In this document: positions 57,483 to 64,000 of the stretch, one piece after another
How the letters are laid out: the number at the start of each line of letters is the position of its first letter
How positions within the stretch are numbered: the first letter of the stretch is position 1
NCBI RefSeq assembly: GCF_030506255.1
Contig: NZ_CP113431.1
Span: 620,001-684,000 of the forward strand
Direction of reading: 5' to 3'
Length of the DNA: 64,000 nucleotides
DNA from: Nocardioides sp. Arc9.136
GTDB taxonomy: Bacteria > Actinomycetota > Actinomycetes > Propionibacteriales > Nocardioidaceae
Translations under genes and position numbers: made by a program
Notes under the pieces: generated by a model
Database searches by the model: none
What the model was told of the DNA's origin: nothing
Seen by the model: the letters and a program-made list of their open reading frames with translations, nothing else

Positions 57483-58303
57483 GGACCTCGCTCCCCGTGC
57501 GCTGGCTGCTGCGCGTGCTCGCGGTCGGCTACGTCTTCCTGCTCGTGGCCTGGCCGGTCGCGCTGCTGGTGAGGAACACCTTCGGCCAGGGCCTCTCCTC
57601 GCTGACCGACGCGCTGTCGGACGAGCAGGTGACCGGTGCGCTCCAGCTCACCGCGATCATCGCCCTCTGGGCGGTCGTCATCAACCTGGTCTTCGGCGTG
57701 ACGATCTCGATCCTGCTGGTGCGCTACCAGTTCCCCGGCAAGCGCGTCCTCTCGGCGCTCATCGACCTCCCCCTGTCGGTCTCGCCGGTCGTGGTCGGGC
57801 TCGCCCTCCTGCTGGCCTACAACGGCCGGACCGGCTGGTTCGGCCCCACGCTGGAGGACAACGGCCTCCAGCTGATCTTCAACTCGCCGGGCATGATCAT
57901 GGCCACCTGCTTCGTGGCCCTGCCGCTCGTCATCCGCGAGGTCGTGCCGGTGCTCACCGAGATCGGCGACGACCAGGAGCAGGCGGCCCGCAGCCTGGGC
58001 GCCAACGCCCCGCAGACCTTCTGGCGGATCACGCTGCCCAGCATCAAGTGGGCGGTCGTGTACGGCGTGGTGCTGAGCCTCGCCCGGTCCGTCGGCGAGT
58101 TCGGCGCCGTGAAGATCGTCTCCGGGAACATCACCGGCCGCACCCAGACCGCGACCCTCGTGGTCGAGGCGAAGTACCAGAACTTCCAGCAGGACACGGC
58201 GTACGCCACGTCCTTCCTGCTGATCCTGGTCAGCATCGCCTGCCTGGTCGTGGTCGCGTTCCTCCGTCCCCAGCACGCCTCGTCCGGAAGGAAGTCCCGA
58301 TGA
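57476..58303 (+). CDS. cysW: Sulfate ABC transporter permease CysW-type
   Basis: A protein of 275 residues with about six membrane helices. The EAA loop is [20 protein letters not shown], and [20 protein letters not shown] and [20 protein letters not shown] are characteristic of CysW. With CysT it forms the translocation path. ATG 57476 overlaps the cysT end; the stop overlaps the cysA ATG. Confidence 0.94.
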   Translation: MVRTSLPVRWLLRVLAVGYVFLLVAWPVALLVRNTFGQGLSSLTDALSDEQVTGALQLTAIIALWAVVINLVFGVTISILLVRYQFPGKRVLSALIDLPLSVSPVVVGLALLLAYNGRTGWFGPTLEDNGLQLIFNSPGMIMATCFVALPLVIREVVPVLTEIGDDQEQAARSLGANAPQTFWRITLPSIKWAVVYGVVLSLARSVGEFGAVKIVSGNITGRTQTATLVVEAKYQNFQQDTAYATSFLLILVSIACLVVVAFLRPQHASSGRKSR

Positions 58304-59301
58304 GCATCGAGGTCTCCGGTGTCACCAAGAAGTTCGGGGACTTCGTCGCGCTCGACGACGTCTCCGTGTCCATCCCGTCCGGCCAGCTGACCGCGCTGCT
58401 CGGCCCCTCCGGTGGCGGCAAGTCGACGCTGCTGCGGATCATCGCCGGCCTCGACTCCGCCGACGCCGGCCGGGTCGAGATCGAGGGCGTCGACGCGACC
58501 GGCCTGCCGGCGCAGAAGCGCGGCGTCGGGTTCGTCTTCCAGCACTACGCGGTCTTCAAGCACATGACGGTGGCCAAGAACGTCGCCTTCGGCCTGGAGA
58601 TCCGCCGGAAGCCGAAGGCCGAGATCGCCGCCCGGGTCGACGAGCTGCTGCGCCTGGTGCACCTCCAGCAGTTCAGCCACCGCCTGCCCGCCCAGCTCTC
58701 CGGCGGTCAGCGCCAGCGCATGGCGCTCGCCCGCGCGCTCGCGGTGGAGCCCAAGGTGCTGCTGCTCGACGAGCCGTTCGGTGCGCTGGACGCGAAGGTC
58801 CGCAAGGAGCTGCGCGACTGGCTGCGGCGGCTGCACGACGAGGTGCACGTGACGACCGTCTTCGTGACCCACGACCAGGAGGAGGCCCTCGAGGTCGCCG
58901 ACGAGATCGTGGTCGTCAACCAGGGGCGCGTGGAGCAGGTGGGCACGCCCGACCAGCTCTACGACGAGCCGGCCAACGACTTCGTCATGGGCTTCCTCGG
59001 CGAGGTCACGGTGCTCGGGGGCGTGCACCTGCGCCCGCACGACATCGAGGTCACGACGGCGCCGGCGCCCGGCGCCGTCCGGGGCACCGTGTCCCGGCTG
59101 CTGCGGATCGGGTTCGAGGTACGCCTCACGGTGGCCCTCGAGGCCGGCCCGGACGTGACCGTCACCCTGACCCGCACCCACGCCCGCTCGCTCGGGCTCG
59201 ACCAGGGGTCGGCCGTCTGGCTGGCCCCCGCCGCCGGCGCCACCACCGTGGTCGCCGGCGACCGGTCCGACCGCTCCGCCACGGAGCCGGTCGCCGGCTG
59301 A
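58300..59301 (+). CDS. cysA: Sulfate ABC transporter ATP-binding protein
   Basis: A protein of 333 residues. Walker A is GPSGGGKST, the Q-loop is [10 protein letters not shown], the signature is [15 protein letters not shown], Walker B is [12 protein letters not shown] and the switch His is in [16 protein letters not shown]-terminal TOBE-like regulatory domain (about 240-325) follows. A clear rho-independent-type hairpin ends the operon. Assimilation enzymes (CysDNH) are not in the window. Confidence 0.95.
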   Translation: MSIEVSGVTKKFGDFVALDDVSVSIPSGQLTALLGPSGGGKSTLLRIIAGLDSADAGRVEIEGVDATGLPAQKRGVGFVFQHYAVFKHMTVAKNVAFGLEIRRKPKAEIAARVDELLRLVHLQQFSHRLPAQLSGGQRQRMALARALAVEPKVLLLDEPFGALDAKVRKELRDWLRRLHDEVHVTTVFVTHDQEEALEVADEIVVVNQGRVEQVGTPDQLYDEPANDFVMGFLGEVTVLGGVHLRPHDIEVTTAPAPGAVRGTVSRLLRIGFEVRLTVALEAGPDVTVTLTRTHARSLGLDQGSAVWLAPAAGATTVVAGDRSDRSATEPVAG

Positions 59302-59311
59302 GACCGGGCGT

Positions 59312-59341
59312 CCGCCCGAGCCGTGCACCCGGCTCGGGCGG
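59312..59341. terminator. Terminator hairpin after cysA
   Basis: A perfect 12-bp stem, CCGCCCGAGCCG with CGGCTCGGGCGG around a 6-nt loop, between the convergent cysA and yajQ. Confidence 0.8.
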
Positions 59342-59379
59342 GCGTCCACCTCCCGCTCACGGGGTTCCGCTGCGTGGCC

Positions 59380-59871
59380 TCAGCGGTAGTTGGTGAACTG
59401 CACCGCGAAGTCGTAGTCCTGCTGCTTGACCAGCGCGATGATGGCCTGCAGGTCGTCGCGCTTCTTCGACGAGACCCGCAGCTCGTCGCCCTGGATCTGC
59501 GCCTTGACGCCCTTGGGGCCCTCGTCGCGGATCAACTTGGAGATCTTCTTGGCGTCCTCCGAGGAGATGCCCTCCTTGAGGGTCACCGTGATCTTCGACG
59601 TCTGGCCCGACGGGCGCGGCTCGGAGGCGTCGAGCACCTTCAGCGAGACGTCGCGCTTGACGAGCTTGCCCTTGAACACGTCGAGGACCGCGCTGGCGCG
59701 GTCGTCGGCCGAGGCGCTGATCTCGATGACCTGCTCACCCGACCACTCGATCGTCGCGCCGGTGCCCTTGAAGTCGAACCGGGTCGCGATCTCGCGCGCG
59801 GTCTGCCCCAGCGCGTTGTCGACCTCCTGCCGGTCGATCTTGCTGACGATGTCGAACGACGAGTCGGCCAT
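59380..59871 (-). CDS. yajQ: YajQ-family nucleotide-binding protein
   Basis: A protein of 163 residues. [20 protein letters not shown] at the start, [34 protein letters not shown] and [20 protein letters not shown] are diagnostic. In some bacteria YajQ proteins bind cyclic di-GMP; in others only RNA/nucleotide binding is known. GGGAGGGACAG lies before ATG 59871, which gives the usual family length. It shares a divergent intergenic region with tRNA-Tyr. Confidence 0.94.
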   Translation of the reverse strand: MADSSFDIVSKIDRQEVDNALGQTAREIATRFDFKGTGATIEWSGEQVIEISASADDRASAVLDVFKGKLVKRDVSLKVLDASEPRPSGQTSKITVTLKEGISSEDAKKISKLIRDEGPKGVKAQIQGDELRVSSKKRDDLQAIIALVKQQDYDFAVQFTNYR

Positions 59872-59969
59872 CTGTCCCTCCCGGTGACGTTTTTTCCTAG
59901 CGGTTGCGGCTGCGCTATTGTTTCGCCTCGTCGACACCGAGGGCCAATCGCCCCCGGACGCGGCACCCC

Positions 59970-60051
59970 GGCAGGTTGCCCGAGCGGCCAATGGGAGCGG
60001 ACTGTAAATCCGTCGGCTTTGCCTTCGAAGGTTCGAATCCTTCACCTGCCA
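59970..60051 (+). tRNA. tRNA-Tyr (anticodon GTA)
   Basis: An 82-nt class II tRNA. The acceptor stem is GGCAGGT with ACCTGCC followed by the discriminator A. The anticodon loop CTGTAAA gives GTA at 60004-60006. A long variable arm (GTCGGCTTTGCCTTCG region) precedes the T arm GGTTCGAATCC. CCA is not encoded (the next bases are CCG). Confidence 0.96.
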
Positions 60052-60052
60052 C

Positions 60053-60084
60053 CGACGCCCCTGGCCTGCCGGCCGGGGGCGTCG
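60053..60084 (+). terminator. Hairpin after tRNA-Tyr
   Basis: CGACGCCCC pairs with GGGGCGTCG, with an inner GGCC/GGCC stem, immediately after the tRNA. Confidence 0.65.
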
Positions 60085-60132
60085 AGTCATTTCGCGCCAG
60101 CGCGGCACTCATTGTCGACTGGACCGCTCGAC

Positions 60133-60138
60133 TACGCT
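60133..60138 (+). promoter_or_regulatory. Leaderless-type -10 of the beta-propeller gene
   Basis: TACGCT lies 6 nt before ATG 60145. Confidence 0.6.
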
Positions 60139-60144
60139 GGCGGC

Positions 60145-61041
60145 ATGGCCGCCGGCACCCTGTCCCTCCCGTCGTACGACGACGCGCGCGTGGTCGTGCC
60201 TGCGCCGGGGGAGGGCCCGGGCAACTGGGCGGGAGCGGCCAGCGCGGTCCTCGTGGACGGCACGTTCTGGCTCACCTGGCGCGTGCGCCGGCCGCTGACC
60301 GACGGCCGCGGCGTGGCCGTCGTCGTCGCGCGCTCGCACGACGGTGAGACCTTCGAGCCCGTGGCCGAGGTGCGGCGCGAGGCCTTCGGGGCGGAGTCCT
60401 TCGAGCGCCCCGTGCTGGTCGCCCTCGCCGACGGTGGGTGGCGGCTCTACCTCTCGTGCGCGACGCCCGGCTCCAAGCACTGGTGGGTCGACAGCCTCAC
60501 CGCGCCGACGGTCGAGGCGATCGCGGCGGGCGAGCGCCGGGTCGTCCTCCCCGGCGACGACCGGATCGCGGTCAAGGACCCCGTTGTGACGGTCGGTCCG
60601 GACGGGTGGGACATGTGGCTGTGCTGCCACCCGCTGAGCGAGGCGGGCCACGAGGACCGGATGACGACCCGGCACCTGACCAGCGCGGACGGTCTCGCCT
60701 GGGTTGACCGGGGCGAGGTGCTCGCCGGTCGCCCCGGGCGCTGGGACGAGCGCGGCGCACGGGTCGCGGCGGTGCTGCCGGGGTCCGGGGGCGCGCCCGC
60801 GGTCGCGTTCTACGACGGGCGCCCCGACGCCGCGTCGAACTGGTTCGAGACCACCGGCGTGGCGCGCTGGGACGGGTCCCGCTTCGTGCCGGACGACGCT
60901 CTCGGGCCCATCCGCTCGCCGTGGTCCGACGGAGCGTTCCGCTACCTCAGTGCGGTCCCGCTCCCCGACGGCCGGACCCGCTACTACGTCGAGGCGGCCC
61001 GTGCCGACGGCGCCCACGACCTGCTGACCCTCGTCCGCTGA
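60145..61041 (+). CDS. Probable beta-propeller glycosidase-like protein
   Basis: A protein of 298 residues without a signal peptide. Repeated strands with Trp/Asp motifs (DGTFWLTWRVRRPL, GGWRLYLSCATPG, HWWVDSLTAPT, GWDMWLCCHPL, YVEAARADGAH) suggest a five-bladed beta-propeller like GH43/GH32-related glycosidases, which in this clan use carboxylates near blade starts. The activity is not established: no catalytic acid can be named with certainty. The short frame after the -10 fixes the start. It lies just downstream of tRNA-Tyr. Confidence 0.6.
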   Translation: MAAGTLSLPSYDDARVVVPAPGEGPGNWAGAASAVLVDGTFWLTWRVRRPLTDGRGVAVVVARSHDGETFEPVAEVRREAFGAESFERPVLVALADGGWRLYLSCATPGSKHWWVDSLTAPTVEAIAAGERRVVLPGDDRIAVKDPVVTVGPDGWDMWLCCHPLSEAGHEDRMTTRHLTSADGLAWVDRGEVLAGRPGRWDERGARVAAVLPGSGGAPAVAFYDGRPDAASNWFETTGVARWDGSRFVPDDALGPIRSPWSDGAFRYLSAVPLPDGRTRYYVEAARADGAHDLLTLVR

Positions 61042-61044
61042 GCG

Positions 61045-61070
61045 CCGCCCCTCCGGGGTCGGAGGGGCGG
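61045..61070. terminator. Bidirectional terminator hairpin
   Basis: A perfect 10-bp stem CCGCCCCTCC with GGAGGGGCGG around GGGGTC, between convergent genes. Confidence 0.75.
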
Positions 61071-61077
61071 GAGGGCC

Positions 61078-62037
61078 TCAGTCGGCGGCGCTGCGCTCGC
61101 GGAACGAGCCCCGGTCGGCGGTCGAGAGCCAGTCGGAGAAGTCCTGGCCGGTGACCCGGCACAGCAGGTCGACGTCCTCGGCGAACTGGGGGAGCAGCCG
61201 TTCGCGGACCGCCGGGTCCAGGCGCGGGCGGTGGACGACCCGGGGGCCGCGCAGGGCGGCGGTGAGCGGCGCGCTGGCCCGCCGCCACAGCCGGGGCGGG
61301 CCGAACTGGCCCAGTCGGGCGCCGGTCCGCACCGCCGGCCCGAGCAGTGCGGGCCGCCAGCCGGGGGTGACGAAGGAGCGGCTGTTGTCCTGGGGCACGG
61401 AGCCGACCTGGCCCTCCCGGATCCCCAGGAAGCGGCAGGTCCGGTCCACCGCCCCCGTCGGGTCGTCGACGAGGTCGCGGTAGCGCAGGAGGAGCACCCG
61501 GTCGCGGTCGACGTGGCGGTACAGGTGGGCGAGCTGCGCGCCGTACCTGCCGAGCTCGACGTAGCGCCAGAACGGCGCCCAGCCGTCGCGGACCCGCTGC
61601 TCCTGGAGCCCGATGGTGCGCTCGAAGTCGCCCTCGGGCTCCAGGCCGTCGCACCACAGGTGCATCCAGTTGCTGTAGGCGCGGTCGATCGGGTCGCGGA
61701 CGACCGCGACCAGGCGGACGCCGGGGAGCTCCTCGGCGATCCGGCGGTGGGCGCTGCGGCTCCACAGGTAGAACGGCGTGCTCTCGCCGCGGACCTGGTG
61801 CGGCGCCGCCGCCTCGAAGAGCCGCTCGTAGTCGTCGCGGCGCCAGACCCACTCCTGCTGCGAGTGCTTGTCGCCCGGGCCGCGCCAGGCTGGGGGCGGG
61901 GCGTCGTCGCAGAGCCAGTACTTCGGCTCCTTGGGGGTCGTCGTGAACACGTCGGGGTGCTGGGCGAGGGCAGCGTGCAGGGCCGTGGTCCCGGCCTTGG
62001 GGGCACCCACGAGCAGGAAGTCGGGCCGGCGCTCCAT
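61078..62037 (-). CDS. Sulfotransferase family protein
   Basis: A protein of 319 residues. The PAPS-binding 5'-phosphosulfate loop is FLLVGAPKAGTTALHAALAQ, and the 3'-phosphate motif is VRDPIDRAYSNWMH. Further family features are TPFYLWSRSAHRRI and VLLLRYRDLVDDP. It is predicted to transfer sulfate from PAPS to a carbohydrate or lipid acceptor. ATG 62037 is preferred because TACGCT lies 6 nt upstream and the fold starts at once. The sulfate-import operon at 55.5-59.3 kb would supply its substrate, but no direct link is shown. Confidence 0.85.
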   Translation of the reverse strand: MERRPDFLLVGAPKAGTTALHAALAQHPDVFTTTPKEPKYWLCDDAPPPAWRGPGDKHSQQEWVWRRDDYERLFEAAAPHQVRGESTPFYLWSRSAHRRIAEELPGVRLVAVVRDPIDRAYSNWMHLWCDGLEPEGDFERTIGLQEQRVRDGWAPFWRYVELGRYGAQLAHLYRHVDRDRVLLLRYRDLVDDPTGAVDRTCRFLGIREGQVGSVPQDNSRSFVTPGWRPALLGPAVRTGARLGQFGPPRLWRRASAPLTAALRGPRVVHRPRLDPAVRERLLPQFAEDVDLLCRVTGQDFSDWLSTADRGSFRERSAAD

Positions 62038-62043
62038 GCCAAA

Positions 62044-62049
62044 AGCGTA
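62044..62049 (-). promoter_or_regulatory. Leaderless-type -10 of the sulfotransferase gene
   Basis: TACGCT on the minus strand lies 6 nt before ATG 62037. Confidence 0.6.
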
Positions 62050-62179
62050 GTAGGACGATCCACAAACTGCACCCGACGCGGCCGCGGTCGCCTGCGCGGA
62101 CCAATCCGGACGGCCGGCGGTGTCGAACGCCAAGCACCCGGTGGGCCGGTGTGGCCTGCCTCACAGAGAGGTGCCTCCC

Positions 62180-62887
62180 GTGCGTCGACCCACCCCCTCC
62201 TTCTTCATCTCCGTCGCCGCCTTGGTGGTGGCGACCAGCGGCACGTCGTACGCCGCCATGACGATCGGCTCCGCCGACATCGAGGACAACTCGGTCCGCA
62301 GCCAGGACGTCAAGGACGGCACGCTCAAGGCCAAGGACTTCCGTGCCGGTCAGCTCCCCGCGGGCGCGCAGGGGCCGGCAGGCCCGGCCGGCAAGGACGG
62401 TGCGGGCCGCTGGCTGCTGGTCGACGCGGCCGGCACGATCGTCGCCCAGTCCGGCGGCTTCGAGATCGTCACCGCCTACCCGACCCTCCCGAACACCGCG
62501 CCGGCCGGCAGCCCGGACAACGCGCTGCGTGCCAACGGCAACGTCTACATCGACGCCAACGAGGACCTCTCCGACAACGGCATCGTGGCCACCGTCGCCC
62601 TGCAGAACACCGTCGACCAGAACGGCGACACCGTCACCAGCGGCCGAGCCCCGGGCGCGGACGCCAACCCGGAGTTCTCCGGCGAGATCAGCGCCAGCCT
62701 GTGCAGCTTCACCGGCGCGACCGGCATCCCCACCAACTGCGCACCGGCCGCGGCCCAGAACAACACCTCGTTCGTCGTCAGCCCGCGCAACAGCGACGGC
62801 TCGGTGACGACCCCCACCAGCCGCAAGCGCTTCTACGTCGTGCTGACCGGCGACTCCTCGGACTACGCCGCCCCCACGACCCCCTGA
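62180..62887 (+). CDS. Secreted protein with a collagen-like short repeat
   Basis: A protein of 235 residues. A signal-like start (VRRPTPSFFISVAALVVATS) leads into SADIEDNSVRSQDVKDGTLK, the repeated D-N-S/G-T-L-K-x-K-D pattern known from many actinobacterial surface proteins, then a short collagen-like run (GAQGPAGPAGKDG, about residues 63-75). The remaining 160 residues are a Thr/Asn/Ala-rich beta domain with two cysteines (LCSFTGATG and NCAPAAAQ). No function is recognised; a cell-surface or exported role is likely. AGAGAGG lies upstream of GTG 62180. Confidence 0.7.
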   Translation: MRRPTPSFFISVAALVVATSGTSYAAMTIGSADIEDNSVRSQDVKDGTLKAKDFRAGQLPAGAQGPAGPAGKDGAGRWLLVDAAGTIVAQSGGFEIVTAYPTLPNTAPAGSPDNALRANGNVYIDANEDLSDNGIVATVALQNTVDQNGDTVTSGRAPGADANPEFSGEISASLCSFTGATGIPTNCAPAAAQNNTSFVVSPRNSDGSVTTPTSRKRFYVVLTGDSSDYAAPTTP

Positions 62888-62894
62888 CCCCGGC

Positions 62895-62921
62895 CCCGGC
62901 CGGCCACGTGGGCCGGCCGGG
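62895..62921. terminator. Terminator hairpin after the secreted protein gene
   Basis: CCCGGCCGGCC pairs with GGCCGGCCGGG around a 5-nt loop (11-bp stem). Confidence 0.65.
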
Positions 62922-62945
62922 ACGGGCGCTGCCATGATGCGCGCC

Positions 62946-64000
62946 GTGACCGAGACTGCGCGGCGCCCCTGGACCCCCTGGCGGACGGTGGTGGCCTTCG
63001 GCCTGGTCAGCCTGTTCGCGGACATGGTCTACGAGGGCATGCGCTCGGTCGCCGGGCCCTTCCTCGGCACGCTCGGGGCCTCCGCGCTCACCGTCGGACT
63101 GGTGACCGGCGCCGGCGAGGCCGTCGCGCTGGTGCTGCGGTTGGTCACCGGGCCGTGGGCCGACCACAGCGGCCGGCACTGGCGCCTGACGGTCGTGGGC
63201 TACGCGATGACGGCCGTCTGCGTGCCGCTGCTCGCCGTGGCGCCCGCCCTCGGGGCCGCCGGGGTGGCGGTCGCGGCAGCGCTGATCCTCCTCGAGCGCG
63301 CCGGGAAGGCCGTCCGGAGCCCGGCGAAGTCCGCGCTCCTCGCGCGGATGGCCGCCTCCACCGGCCGGGGCCGCGGCTTCGCGGTGCACAAGGCGATGGA
63401 CCAGGTCGGCGCCTTCGCTGGGCCGCTGCTGCTCGCCGGCGTCGCCGCGGCGACCGGCGTGCTCTGGCCGGGCCTGGCGCTGCTCGCCGTCCCAGGCGCG
63501 ATCTGCCTCCTCCTGCTCCTCCAGCTCCGCCGCCGCGTCCCGGCGGTGGCCGACCCGGACCCGGACGACGCCGCGGAGCGCCCCGCCCCCGACCTCGCGG
63601 GCGAGGGGCGCGACGGGCTGGTGCGCAGGATGGTCGGCGCGGACCTGCCCCGCGAGCTCCACCTCTTCTCGCTCGCGGCCGCGCTCGCGACCGCCGGCCT
63701 GATGACGTTCGGCGTCATGTCGTACCGCTTCGTCGAGGACGGTCTCGTCGCGCTCGCCGCCGTGCCCTTGGTCTACGCCGCCGCGATGGCGGTCGAGGCG
63801 GTGGCGGCGCTGGCCACCGGTGACCTGTTCGACCGGCACGGCGGGCGGGTGCTGCTGGTGGTGCCGCTCGTTGTGGCGGCCGTGCCGCCGCTGGTCTTCG
63901 GTCCCACGCTGCTGGCGGTGCTCGCCGGCGTCGTGCTGTGGGGCCTGGCCACCGGGGTGCTCGACTCGACGGTCAAGGCCTGCGTCGCCGAGCTCGTGCC
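62946..64000 (+). CDS. MFS transporter, N-terminal part (3' end outside window)
   Basis: 351 codons are visible and the frame is open to the window end. FGLVSLFADMVYEGMRSVAG is the first helix and start of the fold, and GPWADHSGRHWRLTVVGYAM is the MFS loop between helices 2 and 3. Further helices alternate with short loops, and a cytoplasmic acidic loop (VADPDPDDAAERPAPDLAGE) follows helix 6. ATGs at 62934 and 62937 are possible, but GTG 62946 has CATGAT 7 nt upstream in the leaderless arrangement. The substrate is unknown. Confidence 0.85.
   Translation, partial: MTETARRPWTPWRTVVAFGLVSLFADMVYEGMRSVAGPFLGTLGASALTVGLVTGAGEAVALVLRLVTGPWADHSGRHWRLTVVGYAMTAVCVPLLAVAPALGAAGVAVAAALILLERAGKAVRSPAKSALLARMAASTGRGRGFAVHKAMDQVGAFAGPLLLAGVAAATGVLWPGLALLAVPGAICLLLLLQLRRRVPAVADPDPDDAAERPAPDLAGEGRDGLVRRMVGADLPRELHLFSLAAALATAGLMTFGVMSYRFVEDGLVALAAVPLVYAAAMAVEAVAALATGDLFDRHGGRVLLVVPLVVAAVPPLVFGPTLLAVLAGVVLWGLATGVLDSTVKACVAELV

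Overview
The window is a 64 kb piece of chromosome from a high-GC actinobacterium, most likely a Nocardioides or close relative. The evidence is very strong third-position G/C, tightly packed operons joined by 4-bp ATGA/GTGA overlaps, many GTG starts, the rex-hemA-hemC-cobA/hemD-hemB order, System II cytochrome c maturation genes, a complete menaquinone/nuo region, and a repeated TANNNT-6/7 nt-start codon arrangement typical of leaderless actinobacterial transcripts. The genus is an inference from gene order and protein character.

Layout. 1-6650: the end of an acyl-CoA synthetase gene, a small glutaredoxin-like protein, then the NADH/NAD+ sensor Rex heading a haem operon (hemA, hemC, cobA/hemD, hemB). 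6.7-10.2 kb: an oxidoreductase with a divergent HxlR regulator, a zinc alcohol dehydrogenase and a secreted lytic transglycosylase. 10.4-16.4 kb: hemL, a histidine phosphatase and the ResA/CcdA/ResB/CcsB cytochrome c maturation genes. 16.4-22.3 kb: a second lipoprotein thioredoxin, three small membrane proteins, and menA, menE, menC, menD. 22.3-28.7 kb: a Na+/H+ antiporter fused to a UBP-type zinc finger, a P450, an acetyltransferase, a metallo-beta-lactamase-fold protein, menF and a membrane-anchored protein. 28.7-47 kb: menG, nuoA-N and a polyprenyl diphosphate synthase. 47-52 kb: a MarR/SDR pair, a PhoX-type protein, a RarD-type transporter and a small secreted protein. 52-55 kb: a KorAB-type 2-oxoacid:ferredoxin oxidoreductase. 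55.5-59.3 kb: a sulfate ABC transporter. 59.3-64 kb: YajQ, tRNA-Tyr, a beta-propeller protein, a sulfotransferase, a secreted protein and the start of an MFS transporter.

Functionally most of the window builds one respiratory chain: haem, cytochrome c maturation, menaquinone (six of its enzymes plus the side-chain synthase), complex I, and a ferredoxin-linked 2-oxoacid oxidoreductase. A Rex-type operator lies over the rex promoter and another lies in front of nuoA, so redox sensing probably ties haem and complex I supply together.

No insertion sequence, integrase, CRISPR array or replication origin was seen, and no clearly novel multi-gene system was found. The least ordinary items are the candidate operators (Rex, MtrA-like, KstR-like, HxlR, MarR), a duplicated 67-bp unit that splits nuoA from nuoB, a coupled 30-codon ORF between nuoC and nuoD, a NuoG without the usual N7 cluster cysteines, and the antiporter-zinc finger fusion. 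All family assignments rest on reading motifs by eye.
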